Shown here piece by piece: positions 1-8,821 of a DNA stretch of 64,000 nucleotides. This stretch comes from Gayadomonas joobiniege G7 (GTDB lineage Bacteria > Pseudomonadota > Gammaproteobacteria > Enterobacterales > Alteromonadaceae): assembly GCF_000300815.1 (NCBI RefSeq), contig NZ_AMRX01000001.1:186001-250000 (forward strand), written 5' to 3'. The notes under the pieces were generated by a model that saw only the letters and a program-made list of their open reading frames with translations, was not told the origin of the DNA and made no database searches. Position numbers and translations under genes: made by a program. The number at the start of each line of letters is the position of its first letter. Within the stretch, counting starts at the first letter, position 1.

Positions 1-497
1 TGATAGCGTTTTACCGTGACTTCATCACCCACTCGGGCAACGACAACCTGTCCATTTTGAACCGATTGTGTACGATGCACAGCCAATAAATCTCCATCTA
101 AAATGCCAACATTAATCATGCTGTCACCATATACCCGTAATAAAAAATCAGCACCGGGTTTAAATAACATAGGATCAACTTGGTAGTGGCTTTCTACGTG
201 TTGTTCAGCCAAAATAGGGCTACCGGCAGCTACACGACCGATAAGGGGCAAACCCTCAGCCTCATTGGCAGCTTCGTCTTCTCCCTGATCGATTAGACGA
301 ATCCCCCTGCTGGTACCTGCAATGATTTCGATCATGCCTTTTTTAGCTAAAGCTTTTAGATGTTCTTCGGCGGCATTGGGAGACTTAAACCCTAAAATCC
401 TAGCGATCTCGGCACGTGTAGGCGGCATTCCGGTTTGCAGAATATTATCTTTAATCAACTCTAGAATCTGTTTTTGTCGGGCGGTTAATGGTCTCAT
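1..497 (-). CDS. lexA: LexA repressor (3' end outside window)
   Basis: SOS-response repressor and self-cleaving serine protease. About 165 codons are visible; the C-terminus lies outside the window. The N-terminal winged helix begins [18 protein letters not shown]. The cleavage site is the Ala-Gly of GRVAAGSP, the catalytic serine is in YGDSM, and the lysine is in EVTVKRY at the window edge. The start ATG at 497 follows two SOS-box-like sites, as expected for autoregulation. It is divergent from plsB, an arrangement also found in E. coli. The identification is firm; only completeness is unknown. Confidence 0.97.
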   Translation of the reverse strand, partial: MRPLTARQKQILELIKDNILQTGMPPTRAEIARILGFKSPNAAEEHLKALAKKGMIEIIAGTSRGIRLIDQGEDEAANEAEGLPLIGRVAAGSPILAEQHVESHYQVDPMLFKPGADFLLRVYGDSMINVGILDGDLLAVHRTQSVQNGQVVVARVGDEVTVKRY

Positions 498-499
498 AG

Positions 500-515
500 G
501 TGGTTATCTATACAG
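500..515 (-). promoter_or_regulatory. LexA (SOS) box 2, imperfect
   Basis: On the minus strand this reads CTGTATAGATAACCAC, a perfect left half with a degenerate right half. It sits 8 bp downstream of box 1. E. coli lexA also has two tandem boxes with a weaker second one ending CCAG, which supports the reading. Confidence 0.6.
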
Positions 516-523
516 TACAAATA

Positions 524-539
524 CTGTAAGTATAAACAG
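524..539 (-). promoter_or_regulatory. LexA (SOS) box 1
   Basis: On the minus strand this reads CTGTTTATACTTACAG, which fits the gammaproteobacterial LexA consensus CTGT-N8-ACAG exactly. It lies 27 bp upstream of the lexA start, in the lexA/plsB intergenic region. Confidence 0.88.
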
Positions 540-635
540 CTTGTACAAAAACGCAACCATTCAATTTACTGCAAAATTTTACTATTAGCATGTTACAATT
601 ATCGGTATATAAGTCGATTTGAAAAATGGAACAGG

Positions 636-3092
636 ATGGCTGATTTTAAAAAACTGTTGAGCTATATGCTAACATTGCCAATACGCGTATTAACCAAAAC
701 CAAGTTGGTATTGGCCAATTATGAAAAACTAGATGGTAATAATTTAAACAAACCCCTGTTTTACGTGGTTAAACACGACTCAGCCAGTGATTTAGTCGTT
801 TTAGATATCGCTTGTCGCAAAGCAGGTTTGCCAAGTCCGTTTTCAAGGGTAAAACTGGGTGATCAAAAAATAAAACGATACTTGTGCTTAGATAAACTAC
901 ACCCAGTGATTAGTAAAAAACGTGGCACAACGGATGCGATGGCGCTGATGGAACTTGCATTAGAATTACATCAACAACATCCAGAGCTCGACGCACAGTT
1001 GGTTCCTTGTTTTATCAATTGGGGTCGTTCTCCGGGCCGCCACTCAGCTAAAGAACAGCCGTTATTTGATGACTTTAGCAAACCAAGCTGGCTAAAAAAG
1101 CTGTATATAGTGACGTTTCGTGGCCGAGATAACTTTATCTCGATTGATGATCCTGTTTCCTTGCGTTATACAGTAGACCAACATGGTTATGATAGCAGCA
1201 TAGCGCGCAAGCTGTTACGAGTGGCTAGATTTCACTTTCAGCGCCGTCAGTTAATGATGTCTGGACCCAGACTTTGGCACAGAGATCAATTTATCACCGC
1301 CTTGATGGCTTCTCCAGTGATTAAAAAAGCCATCGCCGATGAGGCTAAAAGTAAAAATATTAGCCGTGAACAAGCGCGCACGACCGCCCGCACCTATTTA
1401 GAAGAAATGGTTGCTGATTACCGCGGTGGCTGGATCAGATTTTTAGATCGTGTTTTAACTTGGGTTTGGAACAAACTCTACTCTGGTTTGCATATTCAAA
1501 ATGGTGAAGCGGTACGCAAACTCGCACAAGAAGGCCATGAAATTATCTATATGCCCTGCCACCGCAGCCATATGGATTACCTGTTATTAACTTATGTCAT
1601 CTATTATCAGGGACTAGTGCCACCGCACATTGCGGCTGGGGTAAATTTAGATTTTTGGCCTATGGGTGGTGTCTTTCGTCGTGCTGGTGCGTTTTTTATG
1701 CGCCGCTCATTTCGCGGCAACAAGCTCTACTCTGAAATTTTTCGAGAATATTTGGCCCAATTAATTTTTCGTGGTCATTCAATCAAATTTTATCCTGAAT
1801 CAGGTCGATCTCGCACAGGCCGTTTGCTAAAACCTAAAACAGGTATGTTAGCCATGGTCATACAGACCCTTTTTCGTGGGCAAGACCGCCCTGTCACTAT
1901 AGTTCCTGTTTATATCGGGTATGAACACGTAATGGAAGTCAAAACCTATTTACGTGAGCTAAGTGGCGCAAAAAAGAAAAAAGAGTCTTTTTTACACTTA
2001 TTCAGCGTACTAAAAAACCTACGCCATTTTGGCCGCGGCTATGTTAATTTTGGCACCCCTATTTTATTAAATAAGCTATTAAACGAGCAAAACCCAGATT
2101 GGAAAAAAGAAATACACCCTTACTCACCACCTAAACCCAGCTGGTTACCTAATTTTATAAATCAGGTTAGTCACAACGTCATGTGCAATATTAACCAAGC
2201 GGCTGCGTTAAACGGTGTTACCATGACCGCCATGGCACTCACTGTTGCTAATAAAAACACGCTTTTCCGGCAAGATTTAGAGCAATTTTTAAGTTTGTTA
2301 ACCGATTTGCAAACAGACAATGCAATTTTCACCAACCTGTCATTGCCGCCTGAAGCAAATCCAACCGAGCTGCTCGAAAATGCGTTAAAAATGGAAAAAT
2401 TCACTTTGGATACAGATAGCCCGGATATTATTCGTCTACCTCAAGAAAGCACTGTTGAGATGACTTATTACCGAAATAATATTATCCACTTATATATGAT
2501 CCCAAGTGTCATTGCAGCTGTGCTAATTGAGCAGCAAGCGGTGGACAAAAAATATTTATTGAAGTTAATAGAACAAACAGCGCCATTATTAGCCAATGAA
2601 TATTTTTTCAGTTATCAGCCAGCACAACTGATCAGTTATGTTGAGCAGAACCTAGTTGCCATGAAGTCGCATGGTTTAATAGAAATCGACGGTGAAAATA
2701 TCATTGCCGTGGATCATGCAAAAGCCCCATACATGCAATTGCATTTATTAAGCTTATTGGTGCAAGAAACACTGCAAAGGTACGCGGCTGTATTATTAAC
2801 CCTAGAGCGCAGCTCTGATGGATTAAGCCGCTCAGAATTAGAACGAACTGGACAAGCAACAGCACGCTATCTTGCAAAAATGCATGACATTAAAGGGCCT
2901 GAGTTTACTGATAAAAGTATCCTTAGCCAGTTTGTTGGTTTATTAAGAGAAAAAGAGTTGATCGTGATAAAAACAGAAGGCCGCTATGTCCCAACCTTGG
3001 AGTTGAAAGATCTAGCCGCCAATATCTATAGCTTAATTGATGGGGATATTTTTCATACCATCAAAAAAGCGAGCCAGCGCAGCGATAAATAA
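636..3092 (+). CDS. plsB: Glycerol-3-phosphate 1-O-acyltransferase PlsB
   Basis: Membrane-associated first acyltransferase of phospholipid synthesis: sn-glycerol-3-phosphate plus acyl-ACP or acyl-CoA gives 1-acyl-G3P (lysophosphatidate). At 818 aa it matches the family (about 807 in E. coli). The HX4D catalytic block is CHRSHMDYLL, with His at about residue 309 and Asp at 314. Later acyltransferase blocks include GAFFMRRSFRGNKLY and FYPESGRSRTGR. The ATG at 636 follows an AACAGG Shine-Dalgarno-like sequence. It ends 1 bp from the convergent prkB with no obvious terminator between them. Confidence 0.97.
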   Translation: MADFKKLLSYMLTLPIRVLTKTKLVLANYEKLDGNNLNKPLFYVVKHDSASDLVVLDIACRKAGLPSPFSRVKLGDQKIKRYLCLDKLHPVISKKRGTTDAMALMELALELHQQHPELDAQLVPCFINWGRSPGRHSAKEQPLFDDFSKPSWLKKLYIVTFRGRDNFISIDDPVSLRYTVDQHGYDSSIARKLLRVARFHFQRRQLMMSGPRLWHRDQFITALMASPVIKKAIADEAKSKNISREQARTTARTYLEEMVADYRGGWIRFLDRVLTWVWNKLYSGLHIQNGEAVRKLAQEGHEIIYMPCHRSHMDYLLLTYVIYYQGLVPPHIAAGVNLDFWPMGGVFRRAGAFFMRRSFRGNKLYSEIFREYLAQLIFRGHSIKFYPESGRSRTGRLLKPKTGMLAMVIQTLFRGQDRPVTIVPVYIGYEHVMEVKTYLRELSGAKKKKESFLHLFSVLKNLRHFGRGYVNFGTPILLNKLLNEQNPDWKKEIHPYSPPKPSWLPNFINQVSHNVMCNINQAAALNGVTMTAMALTVANKNTLFRQDLEQFLSLLTDLQTDNAIFTNLSLPPEANPTELLENALKMEKFTLDTDSPDIIRLPQESTVEMTYYRNNIIHLYMIPSVIAAVLIEQQAVDKKYLLKLIEQTAPLLANEYFFSYQPAQLISYVEQNLVAMKSHGLIEIDGENIIAVDHAKAPYMQLHLLSLLVQETLQRYAAVLLTLERSSDGLSRSELERTGQATARYLAKMHDIKGPEFTDKSILSQFVGLLREKELIVIKTEGRYVPTLELKDLAANIYSLIDGDIFHTIKKASQRSDK

Positions 3093-3093
3093 A

Positions 3094-3987
3094 TTAGCGC
3101 ATAAACCATTCAGTTGGGGCAATTCGTTTGCCCTTTTTTTTCATTAATTCTTCAATTAATGGGGTAATGATTAACTCCATTGCCAACCCCATTTTACCGC
3201 CCGGCACCACCATAGTATTCACGCGTGACATAAATGCGCCGTCGATCATATTCAGGTAATACGGAAAGTCGACTCCGCGAGTGCCACGAAAACGGATCAC
3301 CACAAAACTCTCATCTAAACTCGGGATATCTTTAGCTGCAAAAGGGTTGGATGTATCAACCGTTGGCACTCGCTGAAAGTTGATATGAGTACGGCTAAAT
3401 TGCGGCGTAATATAATTGATATAGTCATCCATGCTACGCACAATAGATGCCATTACAGCCTCATGACTATGGCCACGATCACTGGTATCTCGAATGATTT
3501 TTTGAATCCACTCCAAGTTAACTATTGGCACCATGCCAATCAGCAAATCAACATGTTCGGCAACATTATTTTCATCGGTTTGCACGCCCCCGTGTAAACC
3601 TTCATAAAACAGCAAATCTGATTCAGGCAATTCTTGCCAAGGTGTAAAAGTACCTGGCATTTGGTTATAAGGAACAGCTTCGTCAAATGAATGCAGGTAA
3701 CGACGGATGCGCCCAGAGCCAGTTTCACCATAGGTTTGGAACAAATCTTCTAGTAGGGCAAAATCGTTTGCTTGGGGACCAAAATAACTAATATGGCGCC
3801 CTTGCTCTTCTGCTTTTCGAATTTCAACTTCCATTTCTGCCCGAGTATAACGATGAAAGCTATCCCCTTCTACTTCGGCGGCTTGAATACCAAAACTACG
3901 AAAGATATGTCGAAAAGCCAGCGTTGTTGTCGAGGTCCCAGCCCCCGAGGAACCAGTAATAGCAATAATTGGATGCTTTGCTGACAT
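3094..3987 (-). CDS. prkB: PrkB-like phosphoribulokinase / uridine kinase family protein
   Basis: P-loop kinase of the phosphoribulokinase family that is common in gammaproteobacteria lacking the Calvin cycle; its physiological substrate there is not settled. I chose the start at MSAKHPIIAITGSSGAGTST (297 aa), which fits the E. coli PrkB N-terminus. An in-frame extension to 4032 adds a non-conserved leader. The Walker A motif is GSSGAGTST near residue 11. Other family segments are EGDSFHRYTRAEM, FYEGLHGG and the C-terminal VPGGKMGLAMELIITPLIEEL. No RuBisCO genes are visible, so carbon fixation is not implied. Confidence 0.92.
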   Translation of the reverse strand: MSAKHPIIAITGSSGAGTSTTTLAFRHIFRSFGIQAAEVEGDSFHRYTRAEMEVEIRKAEEQGRHISYFGPQANDFALLEDLFQTYGETGSGRIRRYLHSFDEAVPYNQMPGTFTPWQELPESDLLFYEGLHGGVQTDENNVAEHVDLLIGMVPIVNLEWIQKIIRDTSDRGHSHEAVMASIVRSMDDYINYITPQFSRTHINFQRVPTVDTSNPFAAKDIPSLDESFVVIRFRGTRGVDFPYYLNMIDGAFMSRVNTMVVPGGKMGLAMELIITPLIEELMKKKGKRIAPTEWFMR

Positions 3988-4116
3988 AAATGGTTTCCAA
4001 AAAATTTGTTTAATTGAACCTAATTTAATCATTAATTAAATTAAAAAGCGAACTCTCACTAAAACTTTGCCGTATAGAAAGAGCAATCACCCTAGTAAAA
4101 GCGCACGGAGCACAAT

Positions 4117-4833
4117 GTGAACGAACTGATCCAAATTTTAATCTACACCAGTTTAGCCGGTATCTGCATTCCATTCGGCGGCTGGCTTGCAAGTATTGAG
4201 CATCTTCAACCCAAATGGCTCGAAGATGAGCTTAGACATTTTATTATTGCATTAGGGGGCGGTATTTTAGTTGGTGCAGTTGCTTTTGTTTTAGTGCCCG
4301 AAGGTCACCACAAAATGCCCCATCCCATGCTCACTCCTGGATTAATTTTAGCGGGCGGTGGCGTGTTTTTATTACTTGAGCGCTATCTCGCTAATCATCA
4401 AGCAGCCGCCCCTCAATTAATCGGCACCCTACTGGATTATTTACCAGAGGCTGTCGCTTTGGGTGGTTTAATTGCTTTGCATGCGCCAACCGCGTTAACA
4501 GTTGCAATTTTAATCGGCTTACAAAACTTGCCAGAAGGTTTTAATGCCTACCGAGAGTTATTAGCCGTTAATCATAAAAAGAAAACGACTCTGATTTGGA
4601 TGTGTGGACTAGCGTTGTTGGGGCCAATATGTGGTTTATTAGGCTTTTATGTATTAGCAGATTTCCCTGTGATTCTCGGTGTTTTAATGCTTGTTGCATC
4701 AGGCGGAATTTTATACCTTATATTTCAGGATATTGCGCCGCAAATCAAATTAAACCACCACTGGCTGCCCGGACTCGGTGGCGTGTTTGGTTTTTGCATC
4801 GCGTTTTTAGCCAAAATTCTGACTCATACATAG
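4117..4833 (+). CDS. ZIP-family divalent metal permease
   Basis: Predicted polytopic inner-membrane protein of 238 aa with about seven to eight hydrophobic segments. ZIP-type metal-coordination motifs are visible in two helices: DYLPEAVALGG near residue 108 and LQNLPEGFNAYREL near residue 136. A loop rich in His (EGHHKMPHP) lies between early helices. The start is GTG at 4117 with GGAG just upstream; the overlapping ATG at 4115 runs straight into a stop. The family moves Zn, Fe, Mn or related ions; the substrate here is unknown. Confidence 0.78.
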   Translation: MNELIQILIYTSLAGICIPFGGWLASIEHLQPKWLEDELRHFIIALGGGILVGAVAFVLVPEGHHKMPHPMLTPGLILAGGGVFLLLERYLANHQAAAPQLIGTLLDYLPEAVALGGLIALHAPTALTVAILIGLQNLPEGFNAYRELLAVNHKKKTTLIWMCGLALLGPICGLLGFYVLADFPVILGVLMLVASGGILYLIFQDIAPQIKLNHHWLPGLGGVFGFCIAFLAKILTHT

Positions 4834-5190
4834 CCAACAAATGAACTATGAGGTACAAAGTGCCCTTGCGTTAAATGCAATTAAACTTGCATTTAAGTTT
4901 AAAACCTGTATAGTGCGCCTCCCAGCCCAAGGCTTTTCCAACAGATGATATAAAGTCTGTCACCGATGGTAGTTTAACCATCTCAAAGTTAAAGTCGCGC
5001 TGGTTTGTCGAGGTAGTCGCGCTACCAGTGTGAAATAATGCGGACACAATTTAATGTCCTAGTTGCTAACAGTTTAGCATCATGAAAGTGATACACTCAG
5101 TAAATCGTATGCTTGCCTAAAGCAGGCTTTCGTTTACTCTGAACCCGCGCTGATACCTCATCTTTTTAGATTTAAATATAGAGTAAAAAT
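4834..5190. other. Intergenic region / long structured leader of the RNA helicase gene
   Basis: This 357-bp stretch has no gene. A promoter-like pair at 4887-4914 would give an untranslated leader of roughly 270 nt. The leader contains a chain of short inverted repeats: 4941-4960, 4965-4982, 5012-5026, 5042-5059 and 5064-5079. It also has a 9-base direct repeat AGTCGCGCT at 4993-5001 and 5015-5023. Long leaders are known for cold-shock helicase genes such as E. coli csdA/deaD; the regulatory role here is inferred. Confidence 0.6.
4887..4914 (+). promoter_or_regulatory. Candidate sigma-70 promoter for deaD
   Basis: TTGCAT (-35) at 4887-4892 and TATAGT (-10) at 4909-4914 are separated by 16 bp. 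The -35 box lies in the right arm of a perfect 10-bp inverted repeat, TTAAATGCAA at 4871-4880 and TTGCATTTAA at 4887-4896. That could be an operator or the end of the upstream transcript. Confidence 0.55.
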
Positions 5191-6951
5191 ATGCAGAATG
5201 ATTCATCAACAGTTCTTTTTTCAGAGCTGGGCTTGCCTACACCTGTTTTAAAAGCAATTGAAGAAATGGGTTTTAATGAGCCAACTCCGATTCAAGCACA
5301 ATCTATTCCGGCTTTATTAGAAGGGAACGATATTCTGGGTGAGGCTCAGACAGGTACAGGTAAAACAGCCGCGTTTGGTTTACCTTTATTGTCACGGTTA
5401 GATGCAGGGTTACGCGAAACCCAAATGTTAGTAGTATGCCCAACTCGCGAACTTGCTATTCAGGTAGCCAAAGCTATCACTGACTTTGCCAAATATGTAC
5501 GTGGTTTAAAAGTTGCAACTGTTTATGGTGGTCAATCTTATACGCCACAAATCCGTGAACTTCGTGCTGGCCCTCAAATTGTTGTCGGTACGCCAGGCCG
5601 TCTAATGGATCATATCGATAAAGGTCGCTTAAAGTTAGACAATTTAAAAAGCTGTGTACTAGACGAAGCAGACGAAATGCTGAATATGGGATTTTTAGAA
5701 GACATCGAATGGATACTAAAACATGTGCCAGAAAACACCCAAATGGCGTTTTTCTCTGCCACTATGCCAGCAGCTATCCGTAAAGTGACACAACAATTTT
5801 TAAAAGAGCCTGTGCATGTAAAAATCGCTGCAGTCAAACAAGCTAAAGCGAATATTACCCAACGAGCTTGGCGTGTTAGCCGCATCGGTAAAACAGCGGG
5901 CTTAGAAAGATTAGCAGAAACTTTAGATTATGATGCCATGATCGTCTTCGTGCGCACGCGAAATGATACCTTAAGCTTAGCTGAACATTTAATTAGTAAA
6001 GGGTTTCCTGCGGCTGCTTTAAATGGGGATATGAACCAAGGAGATCGTGAACGTATTGTTGAGCAGTTAAAACGTGGCAAAGTCTCTATCTTAATTGCAA
6101 CAGACGTCGTAGCCCGTGGTTTAGATGTTCCTAGAATTAGCCATGTTATTAACTATGACTTACCTGCTGATTCAGAATCTTATGTTCACCGTATTGGCCG
6201 TACCGGTCGAGCAGGTCGCAGTGGTGAAGCCATTTTATTTGCTAATGGCCGTGAAATGCGCACTTTATTCCGCCTAGAGCGTGCAACCGAAGGTAAAATT
6301 GAAGACTTCAATATGCCAGACGCAAAACAATTAGGTCAGGTTCGTATCGAACGTTTGCAATCACAAATTAGCCAGTTAATGGACAACCCTAAGCTTGATG
6401 AGTTTGAAAAAGTGGTTGAAAGTTTTGCTGAGCAAAATGAATGGGATGTTAAAAAACTGGCAGCAGCTTTGTTGTTCGAACAACAGAAAAAACAACCTCT
6501 GTTTCCAGAAAACGATCCAGTCGGCCGCGACCGCAATAGCCGAAATGATAACCCGCGAGGCGGTAGAGACGTACGTGATGGTCGGGATAGCCGTGATGGT
6601 CGCCGCAATGCTGGCCGTAAAGGAGGCCGAGATGCAGGCCCACGCTCGAATGAAGAATTTGATACTTTCCGCTTTGAAGTAGGTCGTGAACATGGTGTTC
6701 GTCCGGGTGATATTGTTGGTGCAGTTGCCAACGAAATAAACCTAGACAGCAAACATATTGGTCACATTAAGTTATTTGATCAGCACGCCCATGTCGATCT
6801 ACCTAAAGGCATGCCAAAGCCCTTGTTTCAAAAATTACAAAAGGTGATGATACGCAACCATAAAATATCACCAACAATTGCTTCTAATTCAGCGGGTAAC
6901 CAACGCCAAGAGCGTTCGTTTAAAGGTCGCGAAAAGCGTAGCTTTAACTAA
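5191..6951 (+). CDS. deaD: Cold-shock DEAD-box RNA helicase (CsdA/DeaD)
   Basis: ATP-dependent RNA helicase of the CsdA type, involved in ribosome assembly and mRNA unwinding at low temperature. The Q motif is PTPIQ near residue 31. Walker A is AQTGTGKT at residues 52-59. LDEADEML is the DEAD box, followed by SAT and the HRIGRTGR motif VI. After the helicase core comes an Arg/Gly/Asp-rich linker at about 445-485 (RDGRDSRDGRRN) and then a DbpA/CsdA-type RNA-binding domain (FRFEVGREHGVRPGDIVGAV) with a basic tail. Its 586 aa compares with about 629 in E. coli. It is monocistronic, with a terminator behind it. Confidence 0.95.
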   Translation: MQNDSSTVLFSELGLPTPVLKAIEEMGFNEPTPIQAQSIPALLEGNDILGEAQTGTGKTAAFGLPLLSRLDAGLRETQMLVVCPTRELAIQVAKAITDFAKYVRGLKVATVYGGQSYTPQIRELRAGPQIVVGTPGRLMDHIDKGRLKLDNLKSCVLDEADEMLNMGFLEDIEWILKHVPENTQMAFFSATMPAAIRKVTQQFLKEPVHVKIAAVKQAKANITQRAWRVSRIGKTAGLERLAETLDYDAMIVFVRTRNDTLSLAEHLISKGFPAAALNGDMNQGDRERIVEQLKRGKVSILIATDVVARGLDVPRISHVINYDLPADSESYVHRIGRTGRAGRSGEAILFANGREMRTLFRLERATEGKIEDFNMPDAKQLGQVRIERLQSQISQLMDNPKLDEFEKVVESFAEQNEWDVKKLAAALLFEQQKKQPLFPENDPVGRDRNSRNDNPRGGRDVRDGRDSRDGRRNAGRKGGRDAGPRSNEEFDTFRFEVGREHGVRPGDIVGAVANEINLDSKHIGHIKLFDQHAHVDLPKGMPKPLFQKLQKVMIRNHKISPTIASNSAGNQRQERSFKGREKRSFN

Positions 6952-6969
6952 CTCGAATTAAGCTTTGAA

Positions 6970-7000
6970 GCAGCCTCTCCGCGAGGCTGCATTTATTATT
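6970..7000 (+). terminator. Rho-independent terminator of deaD
   Basis: GCAGCCTC (6970-6977) and GAGGCTGC (6983-6990) form an 8-bp GC-rich stem with a 5-nt loop, followed by an AT-rich, T-containing tail. It lies 18 bp after the helicase stop codon. Confidence 0.8.
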
Positions 7001-7240
7001 AACCTTACTGACCACTCCCCATAAAACATCAATCTCCTTCACACGCCCTCTACATTCCCCCAAGTGGGTTTAATAAAAATATTAAGACAAATCATAAGGA
7101 TAAATAGTGACCAAGCGTCAATATCAAAAATATTCAACAACTGTTTGATTTATAATCAAGGTTAAGGTCTAATATTGAACATAATAACAAAGTGAATTTA
7201 TTCACAAATAAAAAATTATTTAATTTGAGGACATACAAAA

Positions 7241-7435
7241 ATGGTTGAACTATTAGAGTTTATCGCAGTGGTTTTACTCTTATGGTTTTTAGGTAAGCAT
7301 TTGATCTATCGTATATTTCCGGAGTACGGTTTGAGGGTTGCCGAAAAAAACTACCGACGAAGACCCGACCACGTTAACGCCAAGGCCCTTTGGCGAGCGC
7401 GGCGTCGCGTAAAACGTAAAAGCAGTCTGCACTAA
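7241..7435 (+). CDS. Small single-pass membrane protein, unknown function
   Basis: A 64-residue protein with a hydrophobic segment at about residues 5-20 (LEFIAVVLLLWFLGKHLIY) and a strongly basic C-terminal half (NYRRRPD, RARRRVKRKSS). This suggests an N-out/C-in inner-membrane anchor with a cytoplasmic basic tail. A GAGG Shine-Dalgarno lies about 10 nt before the ATG, supporting a real gene. I do not recognise a family. It stands alone between the deaD terminator and the convergent RNase P RNA gene. Confidence 0.6.
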   Translation: MVELLEFIAVVLLLWFLGKHLIYRIFPEYGLRVAEKNYRRRPDHVNAKALWRARRRVKRKSSLH

Positions 7436-7474
7436 CTACAATAACTGCGGTTTAAAGCATGCCTTTAAAAAGGG

Positions 7475-7838
<364 letters not shown>

Positions 7839-7845
7839 GCCGGCG

Positions 7846-7873
7846 ATTGTAACCTAACTGTCAAATAGGTCAA
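7846..7873 (-). promoter_or_regulatory. rnpB promoter
   Basis: On the minus strand, TTGACC (7868-7873) and TACAAT (7846-7851) are separated by 16 bp. The -10 box ends 7-8 nt before the predicted 5' end of RNase P RNA. The -35 overlaps the last bases of rsmI. Confidence 0.75.
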
Positions 7874-8715
7874 TCACTATCCTTGTTTAAATGCAACGCA
7901 GCTTTATATAATTGATTTTTTTTGCCACCCAAGGTCTCTGCAGCTATCCCTGCGGCCGTTTTTAACGGCATATACGGCAACAGCTTATTGATCAACTGCA
8001 AACTTTTTTGATCAACATCACTCACCTCTTTCGTCCCCTCGAGCATAATGACAAACTCACCTTTTTGCTGATTAGCGTCGCCACTAATCAATGCTTTTAC
8101 TTCTGCCACACTACCCGCATAAAAACTTTCATAAGTTTTAGTCAATTCGCGCGCTATAACCAAATAATGATCATCGCCAAGTACAGCCGTTAAATCATCT
8201 AAACAGGCTAAAATACGATGACGAGATTCGTAAAAAACAGCCGTTGCTGGCGATTCTTTGATGGCACTAATTTTGTTTTGTCTGGCTTGTTTTTTAGCTG
8301 GCAAAAAACCACCAAAATAAAACTGATCTGTGGCAATGCCAGCCGCAGACAATGCAGCGATAACAGCGCTGCAACCTGGCACAGGAACGACTTTAAAACC
8401 CTGTTGTCGCGCTAAAGCCACGATTCGATAACCTGGATCATTAATTAGTGGCGTGCCTGCATCCGAGATAAGTGCGATCTGATTTCCATTTTTTAGCATT
8501 TCTATCAAATTAACCGACTGTTGCTCTTCATTATGATCGTGATATGCAACACACTTAGTGGTAATGGTAAAATGATTTAATAATTTAGCGGCATTGCGGG
8601 TATCTTCAGCCGCGATATAGTCAACCTCTGCAAGTATTTGCAAAGCCCTTTGAGTGATATCATTTAAATTACCAATTGGCGTTGCGACTACGTATAAGGT
8701 TCCGGGTGACTGCAT
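7870..8715 (-). CDS. rsmI: 16S rRNA (cytidine-1402-2'-O)-methyltransferase RsmI
   Basis: SAM-dependent tetrapyrrole-methylase-fold enzyme that 2'-O-methylates C1402 of 16S rRNA. At 281 aa it has the expected length. Signature segments are GTLYVVATPIGNLNDITQRA at the N-terminus, AAEDTRNAAKLLNHF, LISDAGTPLINDPGYRIV and the substrate-site VPVPGCSAVIAALSAAGI. It is divergent from lpoA, the same pairing as E. coli yraL/yraM. Its 3' end overlaps the rnpB promoter. Confidence 0.96.
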   Translation of the reverse strand: MQSPGTLYVVATPIGNLNDITQRALQILAEVDYIAAEDTRNAAKLLNHFTITTKCVAYHDHNEEQQSVNLIEMLKNGNQIALISDAGTPLINDPGYRIVALARQQGFKVVPVPGCSAVIAALSAAGIATDQFYFGGFLPAKKQARQNKISAIKESPATAVFYESRHRILACLDDLTAVLGDDHYLVIARELTKTYESFYAGSVAEVKALISGDANQQKGEFVIMLEGTKEVSDVDQKSLQLINKLLPYMPLKTAAGIAAETLGGKKNQLYKAALHLNKDSD

Positions 8716-8821
8716 CTTTGCTGATAACCTGACTTTTTAATTAAGAGTGGACGTAATATACTAGAATCAATTTGATAGATGAAACAACTTATCAAAAATT
8801 AATCGCGTATTTTGAGGAAGC

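Noticed and set aside
322-588. Open frame on the plus strand across lexA
   Set aside because: It lies opposite the well-supported lexA gene and its SOS boxes; no homology or ribosome site.
3094-3987. Calvin-cycle phosphoribulokinase
   Set aside because: The protein is the PrkB-type paralogue common in non-autotrophic gammaproteobacteria and no RuBisCO genes are nearby.
3988-4032. N-terminal extension of PrkB
   Set aside because: MSAKHP at 3987 fits the family N-terminus; the upstream residues do not.
6336-6752. Several overlapping open frames within the 3' part of deaD
   Set aside because: They arise from the Arg/Gly/Asp-rich repeat codons of the helicase linker and have no independent support.
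7451-7469. Inverted repeat TTTAAAG/CTTTAAA as a terminator of the small membrane protein gene or rnpB
   Set aside because: The stem is almost all AT and no T tract follows on the plus strand; too weak to call.
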